A stretch of DNA of 64,000 nucleotides from Arthrobacter sp. zg-Y1171 (GTDB lineage Bacteria > Actinomycetota > Actinomycetes > Actinomycetales > Micrococcaceae), in contig NZ_CP104264.1 in assembly GCF_025244845.1 (NCBI RefSeq), positions 1,550,001-1,614,000 on the forward strand, read 5' to 3'. The notes below the pieces were generated by a model. It made no database searches. It was not told where the DNA came from and worked only from the letters and a program-made list of their open reading frames with translations. The translations under genes were made by a program, and so were the position numbers. Shown in pieces: positions 51,517 to 60,244 of the stretch; positions within the stretch are counted from its first letter, which is position 1; every line of letters starts with the position of its first letter.

Positions 51517-52914
51517 ATGTCGGCACATGCGATGGAATCCGATTCCCGGCCCCAGGGGCGCGGGCACGACAGGCACTCGTATTGGTCCCCCCGGTTCTGG
51601 CTCCTGCCGATGCTGGTGCTTCTGCTGCTGGGCGGTGCCGGCACTGCCCTGTACATCGGCGGCCTCGGCAGCCCGGGGGACCACCTCAAGCACTTTCCGC
51701 TGGCCGTGGTCAACCAGGACAGGGGTGCGACGCCGCCGGACGGCGGGAGCCCGGAGAACCTCGGGCAGAACATCACGGACCAGATGCAGCAGGGCTTCGC
51801 GCAAAACGACGAAATCGATCTGCGCGTCCTGTCGTGGGACGAGGCACAGGACCAGCTGCGCAAGGGGCAGATCCACGGCGCCGTCGTCATTCCCGAGTCC
51901 TTTTCGGCCGACGCCCTGGGACTGGTGAGCGGCGCATTGACGGACACGGAAGTTACGCGGCCGTCCATCACCGTCTACACAAATCCGCTGGCCGGGCCAC
52001 TGGCGAGCACCCTGGGGACTGCCGCCGTCGACCCGGCGCTGGAGCAGGCCAACACAGGGCTCGGGGAGCAGCTAACCTCCGCCGCAGAGGAAGCCCAGGC
52101 CGCGGCGCGGGCCGAACAGCAGCGCGAGCTGGGGGAGCTGGGCCTTCCGGCACAGGTGCAGGAGCAGGTGGCACCAACCGTGGACGGCACATCAACGGAC
52201 CTGCTCCGGGCTCCGATTGCTGTCACCACCACTGCCTTTGAAACCCCGCCGGAAGGTTCCGCCCTTGGCATGGGTGCGTTCTTCTACTCCGTGCTGCTGA
52301 TGGTGGTGGGGGTCAGTGGTTCCGTGGCCATCCACTTCCTGGTCGATTCGCGGCTCGGAGTGGCGCCGGTCGAAATGGGTCCGCGGTTTGCCCTGGGGCC
52401 GAGGGTGCAGCCCGCCCGGTGGAAAACCTACCTGGTCAAGTGGGGCATCGTCGTCCTGGGTGCGCTGCCGACGGCTGGGCTGATGATGTGGGTGGCATCC
52501 GCCGTCGGGATGCCAATTCCGCACGGCGGCTGGTTCTTCCTCACGACCTGGCTGTCCATCGTCACGGTATCGGCGGTCACCACGGCGCTGATCACCCTGT
52601 TCGGCAGCATCGGCATGGTGCTCTCGCTGATCTACGTGGTGTTTATGGGCCTGCCTGCTGCGACCGGAGTGGTGCCGCTGGAGGCTCTGCCGGGGTTCTT
52701 CACGTTCATCGCCCGGGGTGAGCCGCTTTACCAGATGACCATGGCCAACCGGGCGGTGCTGTATTTCGATGCCGAAGGTGACGCGGGCCTGCAGAGCGGG
52801 ATTATCGGCATGCTCATTCTCATCCTGATAGCCGTTGCGGTCGCCATGATCTTCTCGGTCCTTTATGACCGGATGTTCGGCCGACGCCGGGCAGAGCTGG
52901 TCCCGACGCCCTGA
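51517..52914 (+). CDS. YhgE/Pip-like (ABC-2 type) membrane protein
   Basis: 465 residues from ATG 51517 (GGGAGG upstream). One N-terminal membrane segment (FWLLPMLVLLLLGGAG) is followed by a large extracytoplasmic domain beginning FPLAVVNQDRGATPPDGG, then five or six membrane segments. This is the layout of YhgE/Pip and DUF3533 proteins, which are related to ABC-2 permeases; some are type VII secretion accessories or phage receptors. No ATPase is linked. The next plus-strand gene is a duplicated relative. Confidence 0.85.
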   Translation: MSAHAMESDSRPQGRGHDRHSYWSPRFWLLPMLVLLLLGGAGTALYIGGLGSPGDHLKHFPLAVVNQDRGATPPDGGSPENLGQNITDQMQQGFAQNDEIDLRVLSWDEAQDQLRKGQIHGAVVIPESFSADALGLVSGALTDTEVTRPSITVYTNPLAGPLASTLGTAAVDPALEQANTGLGEQLTSAAEEAQAAARAEQQRELGELGLPAQVQEQVAPTVDGTSTDLLRAPIAVTTTAFETPPEGSALGMGAFFYSVLLMVVGVSGSVAIHFLVDSRLGVAPVEMGPRFALGPRVQPARWKTYLVKWGIVVLGALPTAGLMMWVASAVGMPIPHGGWFFLTTWLSIVTVSAVTTALITLFGSIGMVLSLIYVVFMGLPAATGVVPLEALPGFFTFIARGEPLYQMTMANRAVLYFDAEGDAGLQSGIIGMLILILIAVAVAMIFSVLYDRMFGRRRAELVPTP

Positions 52915-52938
52915 CGGGCAGTCCTGGAGCAGGTAGAC

Positions 52939-53601
52939 CTAGAGCAGATAGACCGGGGAGGGCTGCGGAAGGAAGTCGCCGGGGTGGGTTACCGGGGCGG
53001 ACAGCATCCCGGCGCAGGAATCGATCAGGAAGTAGCCCACCCCGGTCCAGTTCGGGGTCTCGGCTCCGTCTTGTATGCGTGCCTCGTACTCCGCGCAGAC
53101 CCCGATGGTCATGTTGCCCAGGATCCACGAACGGCCGTGCAGGACGGTGGGAGCGAGGTCGCCGACGGCGGCCTGGGTCCGGCTGATCAAGTCCTCGGTG
53201 ACTGGGTTGGCCACGGCCGACCGCTGAAGCACGGATTCCATGGAGGGCACCGCACGCATCTGGTGCAGGAAACGCGCCCGCCAGCTCGGCACGGGCAGTG
53301 ACGCCAAGTGGTCCACCCACGGCAGGATCAGGCAGGCCAGCAGATCGTGGAGCCCCGCGGCGTCGTCCAGTTGTTCCAGGAGCACCGCACGGCGGCGGTG
53401 GGTGTCTTCGAGATGGCGGGTGATCAACGCCTCGAGCAGTTCATCGCGCCCCCCGAAGTGGTAGGCGACGGCGGAGTGGTTTGCGGTTCCCGCGTGCTCT
53501 GCGATCCGCCGGTTGGACACGGCGTCGATGCCGTGCCGGGCAAAAAGCTCCTCGGCAGCATCGAGCAGGGTTCCGCGTGCCTTGTCGCCGTGCTGTCCCA
53601 T
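52939..53601 (-). CDS. TetR family transcriptional regulator
   Basis: 220 residues. DNA-binding domain ARGTLLDAAEELFARHGID, RRIAEHAGTANHSAVAYHFG and RDELLEALITRHLE, then a divergent ligand-binding domain. It is transcribed away from the duplicated permease-like gene. A perfect 18-bp palindrome in the space between is its likely operator, so it probably represses itself and that gene. Confidence 0.92.
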   Translation of the reverse strand: MGQHGDKARGTLLDAAEELFARHGIDAVSNRRIAEHAGTANHSAVAYHFGGRDELLEALITRHLEDTHRRRAVLLEQLDDAAGLHDLLACLILPWVDHLASLPVPSWRARFLHQMRAVPSMESVLQRSAVANPVTEDLISRTQAAVGDLAPTVLHGRSWILGNMTIGVCAEYEARIQDGAETPNWTGVGYFLIDSCAGMLSAPVTHPGDFLPQPSPVYLL

Positions 53602-53644
53602 ATATGTCCTCGTCCTGGCGTTGCTGCTGCTTCAATTACCCAAT

Positions 53645-53662
53645 TTACGCCACATGGCGTAA
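53645..53662. promoter_or_regulatory. TetR operator
   Basis: TTACGCCA-CA-TGGCGTAA, a perfect 18-bp palindrome 43 bp upstream of the TetR ATG and about 95 bp upstream of the divergent gene at 53757. Confidence 0.75.
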
Positions 53663-53756
53663 TTTTGACGAGTCGGTCCCACAGACCCCGCTTCGACTAT
53701 CGCGTCGACGCGCACTTCGCACCATCACCCTTGAATTCAGCTACAGGAGCACGTCC

Positions 53757-55910
53757 TTGACCAGTATTTCCCCGACATCCCTAGGTTCTCCGCCGGATAC
53801 GGATCCAGCAGGAGAAACCCCGGCGCCGTCGTCGGACGCCGAGGCCCTTGCCGCGGCCAAGCGGGCAAAGGCCGAGAAGATCGGCCGTTATGTCGCCATG
53901 TTCCTGATGCCTCTGCTGATGGTTTCCATGCTGGTGGGCGGCTACCTCGCCGCCATGCACGCGCCTACGCCGAACGACATGCCGATTGCGGTCACGGGTT
54001 CCGGCCCGCAGGCGGACCGCTTCGCAGACGCGCTGGAAGCCGCTGATCCCGACGCCGTCGACGTCCGAGTGGTGGGATCCGACGCCGAAGCGCGCCAGCT
54101 GGTCCTGGACCGTGAAGTCTCGGGCGCAGTGTCGCTGAATGAGGGCACCGCCTCGGTCTATACCGCAAGTGCTGCCGGCGCCTCGCAGTCCAGCACCGTC
54201 ACGGCACTGCTGGCCCCGCAGGTCCTCGGACAGGGTCTGGCCCTGCAGGCCGAGGACCTCGCCCCGCTGCCGGACCATGACATGGCCGGGCTGGGTGCAA
54301 TGTTCCTGACCACGGCCCTGATGCTGGCCGGTTACATGCCATTGAGCCTGGTCCTTTCCAACTCACCCGAGTTGCTTCGTTTCCGCCGCTTCGTTCCCCT
54401 GCTTGCCGGCTGGGCCGCACTGATTGCCGGACTCGTCTGGGCCGTGACGGGTCCGATGCTCGGCGTCGTCGAGGGTCACTCCGCCGCCGTGCTGGGGATC
54501 TCCTGGCTGACGGTCTTCGCCGTCGGCAGCGTCCAGTTGTTCCTCACCCGGATCCTCGGCCCGATGGCCGTCCTTGCCGGCATGCTGTTCCTGATGGTGC
54601 TGGGCGTTCCCGCCTCCAACATGAGCATGTCCGTCCACACCATGCCGGGCCTCTACCCGTACCTCCACAGCTTCCTGCCCGCGGCCGCCACCGGTGAATC
54701 GCTGCGTTCGTTCCTGTACTTCGACGGCAACGGCGCCGGGCCCCACCTGCTGGTGCTTGTGATCGGGGCGGTGGCGGCCCTGCTGCTCACCCTCGTCCTC
54801 GATGCAGTCAAGCGCCGCCGCAAGCCGAACGCGGCTCCGCCGGCAATCAACGTCGCCTCGCTGCACGGCGGGCCGCGTCCGAAGACCCGCCGCTGGCGCT
54901 ACGGCACCCTGGCCTTCTTCCCGCTGGCCATGGTCACGATGATGCTCTCGTTCATGCTGGGCGCAATGTACGAGCCGACACCGCGGGACATGCCCGTCGC
55001 CGTCGTCGGCTCCACCGCGGAACAGGCGGAGCAGGCAGTATCCGGACTCGACGAAAACATGTCCGGGCTCTTTGACCTGCGCCCGATGGATAACGCCGAC
55101 GACGCCCGCGACCAGGTCCGGGACCGTACCGTTGTCGGCGCGTACGTGCTGCCGTCGGCCGAGAGCCCCAGTGCCACGCTCATCACCAACGAGGCCGGCG
55201 GCATGAGCCAGCAGCAGGTCCTCACCTCGGTGTTCGGCCAGGTTTCCGCGGGACAGCAAATGGAAATGGCACACGACAATGTTGCCCCGCTGAAGGATTC
55301 CGACTCCATGGGCATGGCCACCATGTACCTGGCCATGGGCTGGATCATGGCCGGGTTCATGATCATCGTGGTCGGCTCGACGGCGGCTCCGGCCAGCCGC
55401 CCGCTGCGCATGCTGCTCCCCATCGTTGCGGCCTGGGCCGTCGGGATGTCGGCCTTCCTCTGGGTCATTGCCGACGTCTTCGTCGGGGCGATCGACGGGC
55501 ACTTCCTGCCGCTCTGGGGAGCCGGCGCCGTGGCCATCTTCTGCGTCGCCATGTTCACCACGGTCTTCGAACGGTTCATGGGGATGCTTGCAATCCTCCC
55601 GACGATCGGCATCCTGATGTTCCTCGGCGTACCGGCCTCCGGAGCAGCGATGTCCATCTACATGGAACCGGAAATCTTCCGTTTCCTCCACGAGGTGCTG
55701 CCGATGCCGGCCGCCGTCGAGTCAATCCGCTCGATCCTGTACTTCGGCTCGGATACCGTCTGGTCCCACCTGCTGACCCTCGGCATCTGGGGTGCGGCCT
55801 CGCTGGCCGTAGTGGCTGTCATCGACCACTTCAAGCCGCCGCGCACCGAGGGGCACCCTGTCGACGCCGGTGTCCCGGCTGAGCAGGAACGGGTTCCCGT
55901 AGGCGTCTGA
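53757..55910 (+). CDS. Internally duplicated YhgE/ABC-2-like membrane protein
   Basis: 717 residues from TTG 53757 (AGGAG 7 bases upstream). The protein is two related halves of about 337 residues. Half 1 starts LMPLLMVSMLVGGYLAAMHA (MHAPTPNDMPIAV near 67-79) and half 2 starts FFPLAMVTMMLSFMLGAMYE (MYEPTPRDMPVAV near 404-416). Each has one membrane segment, an extracytoplasmic domain and about five or six further segments, and each ends with a SLRSFLYF or SIRSILYF motif. No ATP-binding domain. Function unknown; self-contained dimerisation is suggested. A strong terminator follows. Confidence 0.82.
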   Translation: MTSISPTSLGSPPDTDPAGETPAPSSDAEALAAAKRAKAEKIGRYVAMFLMPLLMVSMLVGGYLAAMHAPTPNDMPIAVTGSGPQADRFADALEAADPDAVDVRVVGSDAEARQLVLDREVSGAVSLNEGTASVYTASAAGASQSSTVTALLAPQVLGQGLALQAEDLAPLPDHDMAGLGAMFLTTALMLAGYMPLSLVLSNSPELLRFRRFVPLLAGWAALIAGLVWAVTGPMLGVVEGHSAAVLGISWLTVFAVGSVQLFLTRILGPMAVLAGMLFLMVLGVPASNMSMSVHTMPGLYPYLHSFLPAAATGESLRSFLYFDGNGAGPHLLVLVIGAVAALLLTLVLDAVKRRRKPNAAPPAINVASLHGGPRPKTRRWRYGTLAFFPLAMVTMMLSFMLGAMYEPTPRDMPVAVVGSTAEQAEQAVSGLDENMSGLFDLRPMDNADDARDQVRDRTVVGAYVLPSAESPSATLITNEAGGMSQQQVLTSVFGQVSAGQQMEMAHDNVAPLKDSDSMGMATMYLAMGWIMAGFMIIVVGSTAAPASRPLRMLLPIVAAWAVGMSAFLWVIADVFVGAIDGHFLPLWGAGAVAIFCVAMFTTVFERFMGMLAILPTIGILMFLGVPASGAAMSIYMEPEIFRFLHEVLPMPAAVESIRSILYFGSDTVWSHLLTLGIWGAASLAVVAVIDHFKPPRTEGHPVDAGVPAEQERVPVGV

Positions 55911-55927
55911 CCCGCGTCGGAAGTACA

Positions 55928-55958
55928 CCAGGGGCCGCTGCGCTGCAGCGGCCCCTGG
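55928..55958. terminator. Terminator between convergent genes
   Basis: CCAGGGGCCGCTG pairs perfectly with CAGCGGCCCCTGG around CGCTG, a 13-bp stem 17 bp after the stop of the duplicated permease gene. GGTTTAA follows. Confidence 0.8.
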
Positions 55959-55973
55959 CGGTTTAAGCGAACC

Positions 55974-57314
55974 TCACGCAGCCGTGGGCTGCGGGACCTC
56001 CACCGGTTCGAAGACCCTGCTCGTCCGGGAAAAGCGAATGTACGCAATGCAGGCAATTTCAAGTGCTCCGCCAATCATGAGCACCGTCTTGGCGGCACTG
56101 AGCTGGTTCATGCCGTCCACGGTGGCCAGCACATCCACCAGCACGCCGCCCAGCAGGACTGCCACCGGGAAGAGGCCCTGGCCGAGCAGCCGCCGGCAGC
56201 CGAAGACGATGCCCTGGATCTGAACCGGTGTCCGTTCCTGCCACAGCGCCGACAGCGGGGCATTGGTGGCCTGCACCATCGCATTCCGGAGAAACATCCC
56301 CGGAATGACCAGCCAGAGGGTGGGCGCGGCCACGACCAGCGCGCGGCCGAACAGCGACCCCAGGAACGTTGAGCCGCACACGAGGTTGGTCCGGGAGACC
56401 GAAGTGCCGAACCGCGCGACCAGGGCAGCGCCGGCCATCAGCCCCAGGCCACTGGCGATATTGCTTGCCGAAAGATTCCATTCCGGGGTCCCGGTGCCCG
56501 GGAAGGAGAGGATAAAAACAATTACCACCGGCACACAGAGGCCGCCGGCAAAGTTGTAGACCGCAAAGGCGAGTTGGAGGCGCAGTAAATCACGGCGCTC
56601 ATTGATGAACCGGAAACCGGCTTTCACATTGCCGCCGAAATACTGCACATTGCGTGCCCGGGCTTCCTCCGCCGGCCAGGCGAGCAGCAGTACCAGCGCC
56701 GCGCCCGCAACGCTCAAGACTGCATCGGCCAGAAACACCGCGACGGGCATCCCGAGCGAATACAGGACAGCACCCAGCACCGGACCGAGCAGCACCGGTG
56801 CCGAATCAATGAGTCCGAGCATGCCGTTGACCTTGGTGAGGTCCTTCTCTGAACGCAGCACCCGCACAGAGGCCTGCAGGGTCAGGGCCAAGGCGGTGGA
56901 ACAGACGGCTGTGGCAAAAACGAAAACGAGCATCAGGGCCGTGCTGTGGATGAGGGTTGCCCAGGCCATGGCCGCCATGGCGCCGGCATTGGTGATGTTG
57001 ACCGCGCAGATGGCGGTACGGCGGGAAAAGAGGTCGGTCAGCCCGCCGATCAACGGCGCCAGGTAGATGGCGGCTGCCGCACCCAGGAACGTGGAAACGG
57101 CAAGGATCGCTGCACTGGCGGAATTTTCAAAAAGAACCAGGGAAACGGCGAGCGAGGAGGCGGAACCGACTATTGCGAGAAGGGCTTGGATTGTCCAAAG
57201 CGCGGACAATGTGGAGCTGTTTTTCTGGGCGTCGCTGATGATGGTCCCTTCGGCGCTGCGGTACGGAAATGGAAGCGGCCGCCTAAATTTACCGTTAGGT
57301 TTTAGGGGAAACAA
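55974..57314 (-). CDS. MFS exporter
   Basis: 446 residues if TTG 57314 is used. The hydrophobic protein begins clearly at LSALWTIQALLAIVGSASSL, with GGLTDLFSRRTAIC as the loop 2-3 signature and about 12 segments. It resembles MFS_3 (EntS-like) exporters. The start is doubtful: none of the upstream candidates has a ribosome site, and GAAGGGA precedes only ATC codons, so the N-terminal 30 residues may be wrong. Slightly lower GC than the surroundings in places. Confidence 0.8.
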   Translation of the reverse strand: MFPLKPNGKFRRPLPFPYRSAEGTIISDAQKNSSTLSALWTIQALLAIVGSASSLAVSLVLFENSASAAILAVSTFLGAAAAIYLAPLIGGLTDLFSRRTAICAVNITNAGAMAAMAWATLIHSTALMLVFVFATAVCSTALALTLQASVRVLRSEKDLTKVNGMLGLIDSAPVLLGPVLGAVLYSLGMPVAVFLADAVLSVAGAALVLLLAWPAEEARARNVQYFGGNVKAGFRFINERRDLLRLQLAFAVYNFAGGLCVPVVIVFILSFPGTGTPEWNLSASNIASGLGLMAGAALVARFGTSVSRTNLVCGSTFLGSLFGRALVVAAPTLWLVIPGMFLRNAMVQATNAPLSALWQERTPVQIQGIVFGCRRLLGQGLFPVAVLLGGVLVDVLATVDGMNQLSAAKTVLMIGGALEIACIAYIRFSRTSRVFEPVEVPQPTAA

Positions 57315-57444
57315 GGTTTGTCGATGCCGCGTTTGACGGCATTTTCCGCCGACTGTGCTTGACCGGAGGCGATGTGTCGAACGTACGCGTCGATCCTCCC
57401 GGACCGGCCGCCGCTATGGGAAAGTGGAAGGGGAGGGAAAGACA

Positions 57445-58161
57445 ATGCCGCGCCAGCACATCACCACGCACATCGCTATCCTCGGTTGCGTGTGCCTCGG
57501 ACTGCTGGCCTACCTCTTTTCCGTGGACCAGCCGGTGTCCGCCTTCACGGCGCCGCCCGGACAGGATTTCGATTCTCCCGGCAGCGTCTCAGTGGTCGTG
57601 AACAAGGAGCGCCCGCTCGGTGACCCCGGCTATGCACCACAGGACGTGGTTGACGCCGGTGGTGTTCCGTTGCGCCGGGAAGCAGCGGACGCGTTCGTCC
57701 AGATGAAGAACGACGCCGCGGCCGCCGGCGTGGTGATTGATGCCGTGAGCGGTTTCCGGACCGCCGAAGCGCAGGCCCGGCTGCATGATGCCTACACCGG
57801 GCGCTACGGCTCCGCGCTGGCGGAATCGATTTCGGCACGGCCCGGCCACAGTGAACACCAGACAGGGCTGGCCGTGGACATCGGTGCTGCCGACGGCGCG
57901 TGCTCGCTGCAGGCCTGCTTCGAGGGGACCGGCGCAGGAGCGTGGGCCGCTGCGAACGCCCACCGGTACGGCTTTATCATCCGCTATCCCGCAGGTGCCG
58001 AGACCATTACCGGCTACGCCTACGAGCCGTGGCACCTTCGTTACCTGGGCCCCGATGCAGCCCTGAAGATCCACGACGCCAACATCACGCTGGAGGAGTA
58101 CGCCGGGCTGTACCACCCGCCGGCCCCGCCTTCGAAGCCGGCACACGAACCCTTGCCGTAA
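57445..58161 (+). CDS. M15 family D-Ala-D-Ala carboxypeptidase (VanY-like)
   Basis: 238 residues from ATG 57445 (GGGAGGG upstream). An N-terminal membrane/signal segment (HIAILGCVCLGLLAYLFSV) is followed by the VanY fold: AVSGFRTAEAQARLHD, SARPGHSEHQTGLAVDIG (zinc His and Asp) and YEPWHLRYLGPDAA (zinc His and catalytic Glu). It trims the terminal D-Ala of peptidoglycan stems outside the membrane. The Pro-rich end (HPPAPPSKP) may lie in the wall. Confidence 0.92.
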   Translation: MPRQHITTHIAILGCVCLGLLAYLFSVDQPVSAFTAPPGQDFDSPGSVSVVVNKERPLGDPGYAPQDVVDAGGVPLRREAADAFVQMKNDAAAAGVVIDAVSGFRTAEAQARLHDAYTGRYGSALAESISARPGHSEHQTGLAVDIGAADGACSLQACFEGTGAGAWAAANAHRYGFIIRYPAGAETITGYAYEPWHLRYLGPDAALKIHDANITLEEYAGLYHPPAPPSKPAHEPLP

Positions 58162-58211
58162 CCTCTCCCGCAACATTGACGCCGGGGTTGCCGGCCAATA
58201 CTCTTTCCATC

Positions 58212-58682
58212 ATGGAAAATAACTTGGGTGCGGCAGAGGATGCTGCCGCCCGGCTCAGAGACTTAACCGCCGACCGCGACACCCTGGCAGCAGGCGTCAC
58301 ACCTCCCCGTGCGCTGGTGGCAGCCATCGGTGCACTGGCTGCCTGCTGGGTGGCGGCGGCACTGGATGCCCGGCCCGGAGCCGACTATCAATCGCCGTCC
58401 TGGCCCTGGCTGCTCGCGGGACTGCTGTTCGTCATCCTGCACTTGATCCGCCGTGACACCGGGTTGAAGTTCCGCAGGCTGGGTGCGCGGGCGAACGGCG
58501 CAATTGCCCTGGCTGCGCTGGTCTGCCTGTTTCTTTTTTCCGTGAGTCTGGGCCTGGTGTCGCTGGGACTCGGCTGGGCCGTGATGATCACCAGCCTTGC
58601 GGCGTTCGCGGCGGTTTACGGGCTCGCCGGAGTCGCGTTCCGGGCCGCTGTTGACCAGCTCCGCGCGGTTCCGCATGCCTGA
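58212..58682 (+). CDS. Small membrane protein paired with a winged-helix regulator
   Basis: 156 residues from ATG 58212. An amphipathic N-terminus (AAARLRDLTADRDTLAAG) precedes four hydrophobic segments. I do not recognise a named enzyme. It overlaps the following winged-helix gene by 8 bases, so the two are translationally coupled, an arrangement frequent in actinobacteria for DUF-type membrane protein/regulator pairs. Confidence 0.75.
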   Translation: MENNLGAAEDAAARLRDLTADRDTLAAGVTPPRALVAAIGALAACWVAAALDARPGADYQSPSWPWLLAGLLFVILHLIRRDTGLKFRRLGARANGAIALAALVCLFLFSVSLGLVSLGLGWAVMITSLAAFAAVYGLAGVAFRAAVDQLRAVPHA

Positions 58683-58992
58683 ACCCCGGTTTGACGAGGT
58701 TGTGCATCCGCCGACGCGGCTGCGGATCTGCGGGCTGCTGCGCCCGCTGGAGGAGATGGACTTCGCCGTCCTCCGGGACACCCTGGGAATTTCCGATGCC
58801 ACGCTCTCGAAGCAACTGAAAATCCTCGCGGAGGCCGGCTACGTGCGCCTGGCCAAGACGACGTCTCCGGCCCGTCGGGACGCCCGCCGCGTCACCTGGG
58901 TGGCACTCACCCCGGCCGGCCGGAGCAGCTTCGACGCCCATGTGCTGGCCCTGCAGGAGATTGCGGGCACGGCACCCGTCCGGCCCGACTGA
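58675..58992 (+). CDS. Winged-helix transcriptional regulator
   Basis: 105 residues from ATG 58675: FDEVVHPPTRLRICGLLRPL, FAVLRDTLGISDATLSKQLK and ARRVTWVALTPAGRSSFDAH match the small ArsR/MarR-like winged-helix proteins that bind DNA as dimers. No metal-binding cysteine pair. Coupled to the upstream membrane protein, which it may regulate or sense through. Confidence 0.87.
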   Translation: MPEPRFDEVVHPPTRLRICGLLRPLEEMDFAVLRDTLGISDATLSKQLKILAEAGYVRLAKTTSPARRDARRVTWVALTPAGRSSFDAHVLALQEIAGTAPVRPD

Positions 58993-59086
58993 TTTCTCCG
59001 CAACCGGTCACAAACCGTCCCCGGGCGGTGTCCCATGTTCAGCCGGCGCGGAAGCCGGATGAGACGCGAAAGCAGGGAGTGCACTC

Positions 59087-60244
59087 ATGGGCACCACAGC
59101 ATTCATTCTGGGCGGGGGATACGCAGGGGTAATGGCGGCGAACCGGCTGGCGGCCAACGGGAGGCCGGGACTCGACGTCGTCCTGGTTACCCCCGAGCCC
59201 CGGTTCGTGGAGCGGATCCGGTTGCATGAATACACTGCCGGAACCCGTGCCGACGCCACCGTCGGCTTCGATTCGATCCTGCATCCGGGCGTGCGCCGAA
59301 TCTCCGATGCAGCAGTGGAGATCCGGCCGGACCAGCGGACGGTTCAGCTGGCCGGGGGAGCAGAAGCGGGCTACGACTATCTGGTGTACGCCGTGGGTTC
59401 GGCAGCGGGGACGGCACCGGACGGCGCCCTCCGGATCGAACAGCTGGACGGTGCCGCGGCGGCACGCGGCGAGTTGGCTGCCCTGCCCGCCGGCGCCCGC
59501 GTGGCCGTGGTGGGCGGCGGGCTGACCGCCGTCGAGACGGCCGCGGAGACCGCCAGGTCCTTCGGACACCTGCAGGTGAGCCTGCACAGCGCCGGTCCCG
59601 TGGCGCCGCGGCTGGGCACCCAGACCCGCCGGTCTATGGAGAAGAGCCTGCGCCGGGCAGGAGTGGAACTGCGCAGCGGGTCGCCGGTGCGTGCCGACGG
59701 TGACGTCCGCACCGGCCTGGGTGCCGACGTCGTGCTTTGGTGCGCAGGCTTCGGCGTACCGGACCTGGCCGCGGCCAGCGGACTTCCGGTGAACGACGTG
59801 GGACGGCTGAGCCTGGAACCGACCCTGCGGGTACGCGGCCAGGACCGCATCTACGGCGCCGGCGATGCGGCCGTGATCGATGAACCGTTCTACGACTACC
59901 TGCGGATGTGCTGCGCGGCGGCCCTGCCGATGGGAGCCGACGCGGCAGGAAACATCCTCCGGGCTTTGGACGGAAAGGCGGGAGTGCGGCACGACAGCGG
60001 ATTCCGCGGTCTGTGCATTAGTCTGGGCCGCAGTGACGGAGCGGTTCAATTCCTGTCTGCCGACGATTCTCCGACCCGCTTCCACCTGCACGGCAGGACG
60101 GCCGCGGTCCAAAAGGAAATCATCTGCCGGATGACGCTGCGGTGGATCCGCGGCGAAGCGAAACGAAGCGGAGCGTACACATGGCCAACAGGTCCGCAGA
60201 CGGCGACGACGGCGGCGGCTCCCGCGCCGGTGACGCGGAGCTGA
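59087..60244 (+). CDS. FAD-dependent NDH-2-like oxidoreductase
   Basis: 385 residues. FILGGGYAGVMAANRLAANG binds FAD, VAVVGGGLTAVETAAETARS binds NAD(P), and IYGAGDAAVIDEP is the C-terminal FAD motif. It belongs to the pyridine nucleotide-disulfide family close to type II NADH dehydrogenases. Its 3' end overlaps the ECF41 sigma factor gene by 64 bases. ECF41 genes are usually next to an oxidoreductase-type partner, so this is the likely physiological partner. Confidence 0.88.
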   Translation: MGTTAFILGGGYAGVMAANRLAANGRPGLDVVLVTPEPRFVERIRLHEYTAGTRADATVGFDSILHPGVRRISDAAVEIRPDQRTVQLAGGAEAGYDYLVYAVGSAAGTAPDGALRIEQLDGAAAARGELAALPAGARVAVVGGGLTAVETAAETARSFGHLQVSLHSAGPVAPRLGTQTRRSMEKSLRRAGVELRSGSPVRADGDVRTGLGADVVLWCAGFGVPDLAAASGLPVNDVGRLSLEPTLRVRGQDRIYGAGDAAVIDEPFYDYLRMCCAAALPMGADAAGNILRALDGKAGVRHDSGFRGLCISLGRSDGAVQFLSADDSPTRFHLHGRTAAVQKEIICRMTLRWIRGEAKRSGAYTWPTGPQTATTAAAPAPVTRS

